This document shows positions 16,008-23,975 of a stretch of DNA of 56,107 nucleotides, one piece after another. Each line of letters starts with the position of its first letter. Within the stretch, counting starts at the first letter, position 1. The stretch comes from Mesorhizobium sp. LSJC280B00. GTDB taxonomy: Bacteria > Pseudomonadota > Alphaproteobacteria > Rhizobiales > Rhizobiaceae. Position numbers and translations under genes: made by a program. The notes beneath the pieces were generated by a model. It made no database searches. It was not told the DNA's origin and saw nothing but the letters and a program-made list of their open reading frames with translations. The stretch is from positions 45,307 through 101,413 of the forward strand of contig NZ_AYVL01000019.1 in assembly GCF_000502835.1 (NCBI RefSeq), in the 5' to 3' direction.

Positions 16008-16682
16008 ATGAAGCCAATGAACGAAGAGCACCTGGCGGTCCTACGCAGGCACATGGTCGAGATGATTGCAATCCATACCGACCTTGCAAGCGAAGAACTC
16101 GGCAAGGCGGCGCTCGATGAGCGGGTGATGGCAGCGATGCGGCGAGTGCCGCGGCATCTCTTCGTGCCAGCCTCGGTTGCACCTTATGCCTATCAGGACA
16201 TGCCGCTGCCGATCGGCTTCGATAAAACCGTCTCGCAGCCTTTCATCGTCGCTCTCATGACCGATCTCATTGCGCCGCAACCGCACGAGGCGGTGCTCGA
16301 GATCGGCACCGGCCTGGGCTATCAAACCGCAATCCTCGCGGAACTCGCCGGGCAAGTTTGGAGCGTCGAAATCATCGAGGAATTCGCAAGCCATGCCGAG
16401 ACTCTGCTGCAGGGCCTCGGCTTATCCAATGTCGGCATTCGTGTCGGAGACGGGTCGCGCGGCTGGCCTGAGCACGCCCCATACGACAAGATCCTGGTCA
16501 CCGTCGCGGCCGGGCGGGCGCCGCCGGCCTTGCTTGAGCAGCTCAAGCCGGGGGGACGCCTGGTTCTGCCTGTGGGACCTGAAGATGTGCAGTTGCTGAC
16601 GGTCATCGACAAGGATTCGGCAGGGCAACTGAAGACTCGTAAACTCATCCCGGTTCGGTTCAGCCGGCTCGAAACGGTCTAA
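16008..16682 (+). CDS. pcm: Protein-L-isoaspartate O-methyltransferase
   Basis: This enzyme uses S-adenosylmethionine to repair isoaspartyl residues in aged proteins. The 224-residue product has the family layout: RVPRHLFVPASVAPYAYQDM (about 46-65), then the substrate-site Ser-Gln-Pro (KTVSQPFIVALM). SAM motif I is VLEIGTGLGYQTAIL (about 95-109), and LKPGGRLVLPVG lies near 185. It appears intact and independent of its neighbours. It begins 48 bases after the resolvase remnant. Confidence 0.94.
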   Translation: MKPMNEEHLAVLRRHMVEMIAIHTDLASEELGKAALDERVMAAMRRVPRHLFVPASVAPYAYQDMPLPIGFDKTVSQPFIVALMTDLIAPQPHEAVLEIGTGLGYQTAILAELAGQVWSVEIIEEFASHAETLLQGLGLSNVGIRVGDGSRGWPEHAPYDKILVTVAAGRAPPALLEQLKPGGRLVLPVGPEDVQLLTVIDKDSAGQLKTRKLIPVRFSRLETV

Positions 16683-16779
16683 TGAGGTGCGACAACTGGC
16701 GCGACCGCGCTTTTCCGACCGTCAATCAGATGCCAGCCTTCCGCGTTTCTTCGCCCTTGGTGAACGCGAACAAACGGTA

Positions 16780-16862
16780 GAGTCGAGGTGTGGCGCAGTG
16801 GCGGTAGGTTGAACATATCTGTTTGCCGCCCCTTCGTCTGCCCTGCCTTATTGGTTCAACCT
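16780..16862. repeat. Diverged ~80-bp repeat, copy 1 (beside group II intron end)
   Basis: The segment containing GTCGAGGTGTGGCGC and GGCGGTAGGTTGAACATATC is repeated at about 24545-24628 with few differences in its first ~55 bases. It lies immediately beyond the intron's domain V/VI, so it probably represents the 3' exon (insertion target) of the intron. An AGGTTGAAC...GTTCAACCT inverted repeat spans its right half in this copy. Confidence 0.65.
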
Positions 16863-16889
16863 TGGCTCCGTTTCCACACCCCGCTCATC

Positions 16890-16923
16890 GAACCGGACCT
16901 GCAGATCTCCCGCATCCGGCTCT
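16890..16923 (-). ncRNA. Group II intron domain V
   Basis: Read on the minus strand, this 34-base stretch starts GAGCCGGATGCGGG and ends GGTCCGGTTCG. The outer arms (AGCCGGA/TCCGGTT) pair, with the AGC catalytic triad at the 5' side and a loop AGAT-type tip, as in group II domain V. It lies just downstream of the maturase reading frame, as expected, and is followed by a candidate domain VI. The rest of the ribozyme is absent from the window. Confidence 0.68.
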
Positions 16924-16934
16924 CGGACAAGTAC

Positions 16935-17310
16935 TCACGCCTTCACCCACGACACGCCACGTCCAAGTTGGGTCAGACGTACGAGCCCGAAGTGCTCGTA
17001 AAGATGCGAGTCTGGATAGACCCCGCCCTTGCATAGTCTGGTCTTGTGTTTGGAACGCAGCCACCGGCGCAACCGCACTGCAGTGTAACTGTCGAGTGCC
17101 CGGTATGCCTTGCTGGTGGTTCCTAGCGAGAAATAGTTCGCCCATCCGCGCAGCATCCGGTTTACCTTCGCTACCAAACAATGTGGTCTCTTGCCATGTA
17201 CCCTTTCGGTCGGTCAGCGCGTGGATGTTCTCCACAGCGCGCCTGATGCTCTTCTTCGATGGCCGTTGCGCCAAGCGGGCCGCTGACGATCCTTTCCGGT
17301 CGATCTTCCA
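16935..17310 (-). pseudogene. ltrA: Group II intron reverse transcriptase/maturase, C-terminal remnant
   Basis: Two frames give the end of a group II intron-encoded protein. The first reads RPSKKSIRRAVENIHALTDR and KGTWQET. After a small indel the second reads VAKVNRMLRGWANYFSLGTT, YTAVRLRRWLRSKHK and YEHFGLVRL. These are the maturase X domain and the following conserved segment. All reverse transcriptase domains (with YADD) are missing and the 5' intron end was not found, so this is a dead 3' fragment. Confidence 0.82.
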
Positions 17311-17403
17311 GAGAATAGGTGGAAGGGGATCTCGCCGTGTGATGGCGCTCGGGGTGCGGGCACTATAGCTCGGGCCAGAGTGACGCAAGCAAAAGCAGCA
17401 CAA

Positions 17404-17782
17404 TTCGAACGAATGCGAGATTCCAGACGAGCGAACGAACCAGGGGAACCCAGCTGCGTAGGGCGGGAGATAAACCAGCCTGGCTGAGAGCCCGCTCCGG
17501 CCCCTATCTTCCCGCCGACGTTCCCGGCATCGGCATGTTCATTGTGCTTCCCAGCCGTAGGGGGAAATGGCAGCCGAATGAATACGCCCCAACAAATGCC
17601 AGCGCTACCCGAATTCGAGGCCGATTCGAATCCTTACGTGCTTCATCTACGACCGCACAAGATTGTTAACAATCTGAAAAAGTTTTGTTGACAGGTAATT
17701 GATTTGAGCCTTCACTCACAAAAGTCCGCGTATCGGTCGAGTTCTGTCGCAACAATGCGCGGCCTCCAAAGGGGAAAGAACA
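17404..17782. other. Intergenic region upstream of the ABC-transporter operon
   Basis: No gene. It holds the palindrome and candidate promoter described separately, close to the first gene of the transporter operon. The part 17404-17640 has no recognised feature. Confidence 0.6.
17660..17693 (+). promoter_or_regulatory. Perfect 16-bp palindrome and -35-like TTGACA
   Basis: AGATTGTTAACAATCT (17660-17675) is a perfect palindrome. Twelve bases further lies TTGACA (17688-17693), a good -35 box, but the matching -10 (around 17711) is weak. A related TTTGTTGACA also precedes the GntR-family gene (about 23178-23187). The palindrome is a likely operator for that GntR/FCD regulator, with an A/T-rich centre as is usual for the FadR type. 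This is inferred from position and symmetry only. Confidence 0.5.
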
Positions 17783-18985
17783 ATGATCAACAGGCGTTCA
17801 ATAATCACATCCGCGGCGCGCGGCGCCGTCTCCGCGCTGGCAATCATGGCCGGCGGCACAATCACGGTGCACGCCGCCAACAAGGAACTCAAGATCGGCT
17901 TTGTCGGCGTGACGAGTGGCGCGGCCGCTGCGTGGGGCACATCCAACGTCCGCTCGATGCAGACGCGCGCCGCCTGGATCAACGAAACCGGCGGTGTGAA
18001 GATTGGTGACGAGACCTACGATATCAAAATCGTCACCTTCGACGACCAGAAGGACCCGAAGCGGGCGATCGCCGGCATGGAGAAGATGGCCCAGGAGGGC
18101 ATCCACTATGTCGTCGGTCCGAATGTCGACGACGGCGCGGCGGCGGCGCGCCCCGTGGCGGAATCCAAGGGCATCATCTATTTTCCCTACGCGTTCCCGA
18201 AGGAACTCTACACCCCGCCGGCGTCCAATGCCGTGCTCGGCATGATCGCCAACTACCAGTCAGCTCCGGCGATCTACAAATATCTCATGGAAAACAGGGG
18301 CGTGAAGAAAGTTGCCTTTGTCGCCGCCAACGAATCCGATCCGCTGAGCCAGCGGGATGGCGGTGTTGCCGCGGCAAAGGCGCTCGGGCTTGAGGTTGTG
18401 GCTGCCACGGACGTCTACCAAAACGATACCCGCGATTTCACGCCGGTACTGACGCCGATCGTTTTGCAAAAACCGGACCTGCTGGTGCTTTCGGGTGTCG
18501 CGCCCGGCAATGCGCCGCTGCTGATCCGCGCCGCGCGCGAGCTCGGCTACGAAGGCCTGATCTCCACCGAAACGGCGCAGGATGCCAAGGTGCTGGAAGA
18601 GGGCGCGGGCGAGTTGGCCAACGGCTTCATCTCGGTCGGCGGCGCATCGACGCCCGAAATCGCGTCCGACACGATGAAGGAATTCGTCGACCGCTATACG
18701 AAAATGTTCGGCGAATACAATGACGAGTCCAACACCAAGGTCTACGCGCTTGAATACATCATCGAGACGCTGAAGGCGAACCCGGCCGCCATCGACAATG
18801 TCGAGCAGTTCAAGAAGACGATCGACACTTTCTCGGCGCCCAATCCCTATCTGAAGGGCGATGCCAAGCTGACCTATGTCGGAATGACGTCGTTTGGCCA
18901 GAAGCGCCAGCTTTCGGTGCCGATGGTGGTCACGGAATACCGCGACGGCAAGTTCGAGACGCTCTTCGTCGCTCAAGTCGATTGA
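17783..18985 (+). CDS. LIV-type ABC transporter, substrate-binding protein
   Basis: This 400-residue periplasmic protein is of the branched-chain amino-acid/amide-binding type (type I fold). A twin-Arg-like N-terminus (NRRSIITSAARGAVSALAIM) gives a signal sequence, with cleavage likely near VHAA. The mature part begins ELKIGFVGVTSGAAAAWG, the normal first strand and ligand loop. Strand-order landmarks follow (ITFDDQKDP-like VTFDDQKDPKRA, then VGPNVDDGAAAARP). It is the first gene of a seven-gene run on one strand. Because a hydantoin/Asp-Glu racemase and a GntR gene follow, the ligand may be a hydantoin, amide or amino-acid derivative rather than leucine. The exact ligand cannot be read from the sequence. 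Confidence 0.9.
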   Translation: MINRRSIITSAARGAVSALAIMAGGTITVHAANKELKIGFVGVTSGAAAAWGTSNVRSMQTRAAWINETGGVKIGDETYDIKIVTFDDQKDPKRAIAGMEKMAQEGIHYVVGPNVDDGAAAARPVAESKGIIYFPYAFPKELYTPPASNAVLGMIANYQSAPAIYKYLMENRGVKKVAFVAANESDPLSQRDGGVAAAKALGLEVVAATDVYQNDTRDFTPVLTPIVLQKPDLLVLSGVAPGNAPLLIRAARELGYEGLISTETAQDAKVLEEGAGELANGFISVGGASTPEIASDTMKEFVDRYTKMFGEYNDESNTKVYALEYIIETLKANPAAIDNVEQFKKTIDTFSAPNPYLKGDAKLTYVGMTSFGQKRQLSVPMVVTEYRDGKFETLFVAQVD

Positions 18986-19063
18986 CGCAACTGCACTGAA
19001 GCGGATTGCCGCAGAGGCTCGTGCATTCGTTTTGAGCCTCTGAATGGCCGGGGAACCATCCTG

Positions 19064-19930
19064 ATGGAACAAGTCATCGCCAACGGGCTCTATCTTGGCG
19101 CGCAATACGCCTTGATCGCGCTCGGTCTGACCCTGATCTTCGCTCTGATGAACGTGCTTAACTTTGCCCATGGGCAGATGTACGTTCTCGGTGGCTTCGT
19201 CACCTACACCGTCTATGGCCAACTCGGCATGCCTTTCGTCGTCGCGCTCGTCGCGTCCGGGATCACGCTGCTGGTCATTGGAGCGCTGGTCGAGAAATTC
19301 CTTTTCAGAACGGTGATTAGGCGAAGCGTGCGGGAGGAAAGTACGATGCTTCTCGCGGCGGCGGTCGCATTCTTCCTCGACGCCGTGATCCTCCTCCTGT
19401 TCGGTGAAAAGCAGCGCGGCGTGCCCAAGATCGTCAAAGGCGTCTTCGTCTCCGACAGCCTCATAATGCCTTACGACCGGCTGCTGGTCGGCGCACTCGC
19501 CATACTGTTCATCGCCTCCTTCGTGCTTTTCATGCAGTACAGCAAGCCGGGACGCGCCATGCGGGCGCTGGCGCAGGACCGGGTCGCGGCGCAGCTTATG
19601 GGCGTCGAGGTCGACCGCTATTCGATGATCGGCTTTGCGCTCGGCGCCATGCTTGCCGGCATAGTCGGCGGGCTGCTGGTCGCCATCACCGGCGTCAATT
19701 CGGGCATCGGCGGGCCGATCTCGATCAAGGCGTTCTTGATGGTGATGATCGGCGGGGCCGGCGTCGTCAGCGGAGCGATCGCCGGCGGCTTCATCCTCGG
19801 CATGATGGAATCGGTCGGCCTGACGGTGCTACGCCAATATGGCGACGTCACTTATCTCGTCATCTTCGCGGCGCTGATGGTGTTCCTGAGCATCCGCCCG
19901 AACGGGCTCATGGGCAAGCCGTGGGGGTGA
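19064..19930 (+). CDS. LIV-type ABC transporter permease (LivH-like)
   Basis: This inner-membrane permease of 288 residues has about eight hydrophobic segments. It starts MEQVIANGLYLGAQYALIAL, the common LivH opening, followed by LTLIFALMNVLNFAHGQMYV with the conserved NFAHG motif. The cytoplasmic coupling loop includes GRAMRALAQDRVAAQLMGV. It ends IRPNGLMGKPWG, and its stop overlaps the next permease start. It forms a heterodimer with the LivM-like protein. A GGGGAA-rich ribosome site precedes the ATG. Confidence 0.92.
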   Translation: MEQVIANGLYLGAQYALIALGLTLIFALMNVLNFAHGQMYVLGGFVTYTVYGQLGMPFVVALVASGITLLVIGALVEKFLFRTVIRRSVREESTMLLAAAVAFFLDAVILLLFGEKQRGVPKIVKGVFVSDSLIMPYDRLLVGALAILFIASFVLFMQYSKPGRAMRALAQDRVAAQLMGVEVDRYSMIGFALGAMLAGIVGGLLVAITGVNSGIGGPISIKAFLMVMIGGAGVVSGAIAGGFILGMMESVGLTVLRQYGDVTYLVIFAALMVFLSIRPNGLMGKPWG

Positions 19931-20910
19931 TCGACATGAAGCGTACACGCAACATCCTCGGCGTCGCTGTCTTCCTGCTGGTCGTACTCATCGGCGTGCC
20001 CTGGCTGATCGAGGCGACCGGTCGGCTCGACCTCTACTACACGCTGACTTCGGTCGCGCTGCTCAGCATCGCCAGCGCCGGGGTGTGGGTGACTTTCTAC
20101 ATCGGCCGCATCAATATCGGCCAGGGCGCCTTCGCGCTTATGGGCGGCTATGTTTCGGCCATCCTTGTCGTCCAGTATGGTGTGTCGTTCTGGCTGACAC
20201 TGCCGGTGGCCGGGCTGTTCTGCGCCGCTGCAAGCGTGCTGATCGGACTGCCCATCCTCAGGCTCCGCGGCGTCTATTTCGCCATGGTCACGCTGGTTTT
20301 GACCGAAGTGGCGCGGCTGCTCGCGCTGGCACTGCCGATCACCAACGGAGCCAAGGGCATGGTGAGCATTCCGCTCCCCGGCGGCATCTCGATCTTCGGG
20401 CTGACCATCCTTCCGGATTTCGCGACGCTCGCCAATCCGCGTCCCGCCTTCTATCTGGTGTCGGTTGCGCTGATGGTGCTGTGCTTTGCAGCGCTCTACC
20501 GCCTAGTCCATTCGCGCATCGGCAAACTCTGCCAGTCGTTGCAGCAAAACGAGGAACTGGCCTCCTCGATCGGCGTCAACATCGCCTATCTGCGCGTCAT
20601 CGCCTATGCCATCTCCTCGTTCCTCGGCGGTCTCGGCGGTGCGATGTTCGTCGCCATCTCGCAATCGATCTATCCGTCGAGCTTCACCGTCACCGACTCG
20701 GTGAACTTCATGCTGAACTGCTTCCTCGGCGGGCTCGGCCACGTCTTCGGGCCGATGATCGGCACCTTCGTGCTCTATTTCGGCTGGGATTTCCTGTTCG
20801 AGACCGGCGAGTTCCAGTTGCTGATCTTCTCTTCGGTGCTGATCGCGCTGATGCTGTTCCTTCCCAACGGCCTGCTCAGCCTCAGGCTGTTCGGCAAGAA
20901 GCAGGGCTAG
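19921..20910 (+). CDS. LIV-type ABC transporter permease (LivM-like)
   Basis: This second permease, 329 residues, has the LivM pattern: several N-terminal hydrophobic segments, GRINIGQGAFALMGGYVSAI in the loop equivalent to the LivH NFAHG region, and RIGKLCQSLQQNEELASSIG in the coupling region. It ends FLPNGLLSLRLFGKKQG. The frame starts with GTG at 19921, overlapping livH by ten bases; an ATG at 19936 (MKRTRN) is an equally good start. It is co-translated with its partner. Confidence 0.92.
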   Translation: MGVIDMKRTRNILGVAVFLLVVLIGVPWLIEATGRLDLYYTLTSVALLSIASAGVWVTFYIGRINIGQGAFALMGGYVSAILVVQYGVSFWLTLPVAGLFCAAASVLIGLPILRLRGVYFAMVTLVLTEVARLLALALPITNGAKGMVSIPLPGGISIFGLTILPDFATLANPRPAFYLVSVALMVLCFAALYRLVHSRIGKLCQSLQQNEELASSIGVNIAYLRVIAYAISSFLGGLGGAMFVAISQSIYPSSFTVTDSVNFMLNCFLGGLGHVFGPMIGTFVLYFGWDFLFETGEFQLLIFSSVLIALMLFLPNGLLSLRLFGKKQG

Positions 20911-20914
20911 GACC

Positions 20915-21694
20915 ATGACTGAGCTTCTCCAGATCAAGGCAGTGACCAAACGCTTCGGCGGGCTGGTCGCGGTCAACAATGTTTCCTTCGCGGTCCGCGA
21001 ACGCGAAATCCTCTCCGTGATCGGTCCCAACGGCGCCGGCAAATCAACGCTGTTCAAGCTGATTTCCTCTTTCCTCAGTCCGACCTCGGGCGAGGTGCTG
21101 TTTGGCGGACAGCGGATTTCAGGCCTGGCGCCGCATATCGTCGCCCGGAAAGGCGTCGTCCGCACATTCCAGGAGACGACGATCTTCAAGGGCATGACCG
21201 TGCGCGACAATGTCATAATCGCACATCACCTGCGTTCCAATGCCACCCTTGCCGGCTTCTATCTCGGCACGACTACAGCGCGGCGCGACGAGGCCGAATT
21301 CGGCCGATCCGCCGACGAGATCATCGACTTCCTCGATCTCGGCGCGCAACGGCATGAGATCGCGAGCACGCTGCCGCACGGGCATCTGCGCGCGCTGGGA
21401 ATTGCCATCGGCCTCGCCACCAACCCGACCGTGCTCCTGCTCGACGAACCCTTTGCCGGCATGAACCACGACGAAACCGTGCGTGCGGTGAAAATGGTGC
21501 GCGGCGTCCGCAAACGCGGCGTGACCGTGCTACTCGTCGAGCACGACATGCCCGCCGTGATGAACATTTCCGACCGTATCGTCGTCCTGAACTTCGGCGT
21601 CAAAATCGCCGAGGGAACGCCGAAAGAAATCCAAGAGAACGAAAAGGTCATCGAAGCCTATCTCGGCGCCGAAGACGAGACGATCGGATTTTAG
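20915..21694 (+). CDS. LIV-type ABC transporter ATPase (LivG-like)
   Basis: This 259-residue ATPase has Walker A GPNGAGKS (37-44), a Q-loop (RTFQETTIFKGMTV), Walker B VLLLDEPFAGM, and the H-loop (VEHDMPAVM). The ABC signature is unusual. The expected LSYGxQR reads LPHGHLRALGIA (about 150-161), with Leu-Pro-His-Gly and no Gln. The LivG-type C-terminal extension (AEGTPKEIQENEKVIEAYLG) is present. It starts four bases after the LivM-like stop and is paired with the LivF-like ATPase that follows. Confidence 0.92.
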   Translation: MTELLQIKAVTKRFGGLVAVNNVSFAVREREILSVIGPNGAGKSTLFKLISSFLSPTSGEVLFGGQRISGLAPHIVARKGVVRTFQETTIFKGMTVRDNVIIAHHLRSNATLAGFYLGTTTARRDEAEFGRSADEIIDFLDLGAQRHEIASTLPHGHLRALGIAIGLATNPTVLLLDEPFAGMNHDETVRAVKMVRGVRKRGVTVLLVEHDMPAVMNISDRIVVLNFGVKIAEGTPKEIQENEKVIEAYLGAEDETIGF

Positions 21695-21696
21695 CC

Positions 21697-22419
21697 ATGA
21701 GCGAACTGCTGAGCGTCTCCAATGTCGAACTCTACTACGACCACGTCTATGCGCTGAAGGGCGTGTCACTGAGCGTCAACGAGGGCGAGACGGTAGCGCT
21801 GATCGGCGCGAACGGTGCGGGCAAATCGTCAATCCTGCGCGCCATCACCGGCCTGAAAAAAGTCCGCAGCGGCGAGATCCATTTCCAGGGCCGCCGCATC
21901 GACAAAACGCGGCCGGACGAACTAGTCAGGATGGGCATCGCTATGGTGCCGGAGGGCCGGCGCGTCTTTTCCTACATGACCGTGCGCGACAATCTGATGA
22001 TGGGCGCATTCACCCGCACCGACAAGGCCGACATCGCCAGGACGCTGGACATGGTGCTCGGGCGTTTTCCGCGCCTGAAGGAACGCTATTCGCAGACGGC
22101 GGGCACGATGAGCGGCGGCGAACAGCAGATGCTGGTGATCGGGCGGGCGCTGATGGCCAAGCCGAAGCTGCTCTTGCTCGACGAACCCTCGCTCGGCGTC
22201 GCGCCGAAGCTCGTGCAGGACATCGCCCGCTCGATCGTCGCGATCAACCGCGACGAAAAGGTCAGCGTGCTGCTGGTCGAGCAGAATTCGCGCATGGCGC
22301 TGCGCATCTCGCAGCGCGCCTACGCACTGACGACCGGAACGATCGCGCTGGCCGGATATTCGGCTGAGCTGCTTGCCGACGATCGGGTCAAGAAACTCTA
22401 TCTCGGCGGCGAAATATGA
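21697..22419 (+). CDS. LIV-type ABC transporter ATPase (LivF-like)
   Basis: This 240-residue ATPase is typical of LivF. It has Walker A GANGAGKS (37-44), the VPEGRRVFSYMTVRDNLMMG stretch after the Q-loop position (Glu-Gly-Arg-Arg-Val-Phe is characteristic), a normal signature MSGGEQQM, Walker B LLLLDEPSLGVAP and an H-loop region replaced by VEQNSRMALRIS (Gln-Asn, as in most LivF). It overlaps the racemase gene by four bases (ATGA), indicating one operon. Confidence 0.94.
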   Translation: MSELLSVSNVELYYDHVYALKGVSLSVNEGETVALIGANGAGKSSILRAITGLKKVRSGEIHFQGRRIDKTRPDELVRMGIAMVPEGRRVFSYMTVRDNLMMGAFTRTDKADIARTLDMVLGRFPRLKERYSQTAGTMSGGEQQMLVIGRALMAKPKLLLLDEPSLGVAPKLVQDIARSIVAINRDEKVSVLLVEQNSRMALRISQRAYALTTGTIALAGYSAELLADDRVKKLYLGGEI

Positions 22420-23168
22420 AGGCGCAAATGGACATACTCGTCGTCAATCCCAACACCACCGCGTCCATGACCGAGAAGATCGGCAAGGCAGCACGCGCCG
22501 CGGCTTCGGCCGGCACCAGGATCATCGCGGCCAATCCGAAGGATGGGCCGCCGAGCATAGAAGGCTATTTCGACGAGGTCTTCGCCATCCCGGGAATGAT
22601 CGGCGAGATCCAGAAACATCCGGCGGCGAGCGCCTGCGTCATCGCCTGCTTCGACGACACCGGCCTAGACGCGGCGCGCTGCGTCGGGGAGATGCCGGTG
22701 GTCGGCATCGGCGAAGCGGCGTTTCACATGGCGAGCCTGATTGCCGGCAGGTTCAGCGTCGTGACGACGCTGTCGCGTTCGGTGCCGGCGATTGAGCACA
22801 ATCTGGTGCGCTACGGCCTCGCCAGCCGCTGCGCCAGGGTGCGAGCAAGCGACGTTCCCGTTCTGGAGCTCGAAGTACTCGGCTCCAACGCCCGCCATCG
22901 AATTTCTGAGGAGATCGAGTGCGCCATCCGCGACGACGGGGCCGAAGCGATTGTGCTGGGATGCGCCGGCATGGCCGATCTCGCCGCTGCGCTCAGCCGC
23001 GAACACGGCGTTCCCGTGCTCGACGGCGTCGCCTGCGCGGTAAAACTGTGCGAGAGCCTCGTCGGCCTTGGCCTGTCGACTTCGAAGCGCGGCGGCTATC
23101 AGGTTCCACTCGAAAAATCCTTCGCCGGAATCTTTGCGTCCTTTTCGCCCTCCGGCCGTGTATCCTGA
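22416..23168 (+). CDS. Asp/Glu/hydantoin racemase family protein
   Basis: This is a 250-residue cofactor-independent racemase. The family uses two cysteines on opposite sides of the substrate. Here they are in VIACFDDTGLDA (about residue 78) and VLGCAGM (about 188), both conserved positions. The start DILVVNPNTTASMTEKI is the standard hydantoin racemase opening, and VVGIGEAAFHMA follows. The gene overlaps the LivF-like ATPase, which ties it to the transporter. It may racemise an imported 5-substituted hydantoin or an amino/amide acid. No hydantoinase or carbamoylase lies nearby, so that part is open. GGCGGCGAAAT precedes the ATG. Confidence 0.9.
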   Translation: MKAQMDILVVNPNTTASMTEKIGKAARAAASAGTRIIAANPKDGPPSIEGYFDEVFAIPGMIGEIQKHPAASACVIACFDDTGLDAARCVGEMPVVGIGEAAFHMASLIAGRFSVVTTLSRSVPAIEHNLVRYGLASRCARVRASDVPVLELEVLGSNARHRISEEIECAIRDDGAEAIVLGCAGMADLAAALSREHGVPVLDGVACAVKLCESLVGLGLSTSKRGGYQVPLEKSFAGIFASFSPSGRVS

Positions 23169-23207
23169 TGCGTGCAAATTTGTTGACATTCCCGCACAGG
23201 ATGTTCG

Positions 23208-23975
23208 ATGTCCGGCCTGAAACGCGGTGTTCGCGCCGCTATGCGATCGGGCCGCCAGGACAATGAGACGATGGACCTGCTTGGACCAAAGACACGGGAT
23301 GACGACAAACCGGCGATGCGCTGGTTTCCGGTCTATGCCGGCCTGCGCGACGCCATCGTCAGCCACCGCCTCGCACCGGGTACAAAACTGCCCGAGGACG
23401 AACTCGCCTCGATCTATTCGGTGAGCCGCGCGGTGATACGCGCGGCGCTGCAGGCGCTGTCGCATGACCGCTTGGCCCGGCTCGAGCCGAACCGCGGTGC
23501 GTTCGTCGCCCAGCCGACCAAGCAGGAAGCGCGCGAGGTGTTCGAAGCGCGGGCGCTGATCGAGCCCAAGGTCGCGGCGCTTGCCGCCGACGTGGCAAAG
23601 CCGGCCGAGATCGCGCAACTGCGGCTTCATCTCGAAAAAGAGCACGAGGCCCTGCATGCCGGCCGCGACAGCGACGCCATTATGCTGTCGGCAAAATTCC
23701 ATGTCGGCATCGCCGAAATCGCCGGCCATTCGATCCTAACCGGCTTCGTCAAAGACCTGCTGTCGCGGTCGTCGCTGATCATCGCGCTTTACTGGCGCCG
23801 CCGCGATACCACCTGCGAAAGCCAGGCCCATCACGCCCTTGTCGATGCCATCGAAAAACACGACGCAAAAGACGCGTCCGACCTGATGCGAAGCCATCTC
23901 ATCGACCTGCTGTCGGGCCTTGATCTGACGCTTGGCGAGAAGAAGCCCGACAGCCTGTCGGACATCTTGCGCTGA
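23208..23975 (+). CDS. GntR-family regulator, FadR/FCD subfamily
   Basis: This 255-residue regulator has an N-terminal winged helix: LRDAIVSHRLAPGTKLPEDE, then LASIYSVSRAVIRAALQALS as the recognition region (about 60-85) and RLARLEPNRGAFVAQP as the wing. The C-terminal FCD domain (about 105-240) has the metal-ligand type residues (SAKFHVGIAEIAGHSIL, and RSHL near the end). FCD domains bind small carboxylic acids, often the pathway substrate. It is 39 bases after the racemase with its own TTTGTTGACA element upstream, so it may be both read-through and self-promoted. It is the natural candidate to act at the palindrome near 17660. Confidence 0.93.
   Translation: MSGLKRGVRAAMRSGRQDNETMDLLGPKTRDDDKPAMRWFPVYAGLRDAIVSHRLAPGTKLPEDELASIYSVSRAVIRAALQALSHDRLARLEPNRGAFVAQPTKQEAREVFEARALIEPKVAALAADVAKPAEIAQLRLHLEKEHEALHAGRDSDAIMLSAKFHVGIAEIAGHSILTGFVKDLLSRSSLIIALYWRRRDTTCESQAHHALVDAIEKHDAKDASDLMRSHLIDLLSGLDLTLGEKKPDSLSDILR

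Noticed and set aside
18260..19222. 320-codon minus-strand frame opposite the binding-protein gene
   Set aside because: It is long but antisense to a clear transporter gene. High Arg/His/Asp content is typical of an antisense shadow in GC-rich DNA.
20085..20918. 277-codon alternative plus-strand frame over the LivM-like gene
   Set aside because: His/Arg-rich frame inside a confident permease gene with hydrophobic segments.
22665..23729. 354-codon minus-strand frame across the racemase and GntR genes
   Set aside because: It spans two well-supported genes on the other strand and matches nothing known.
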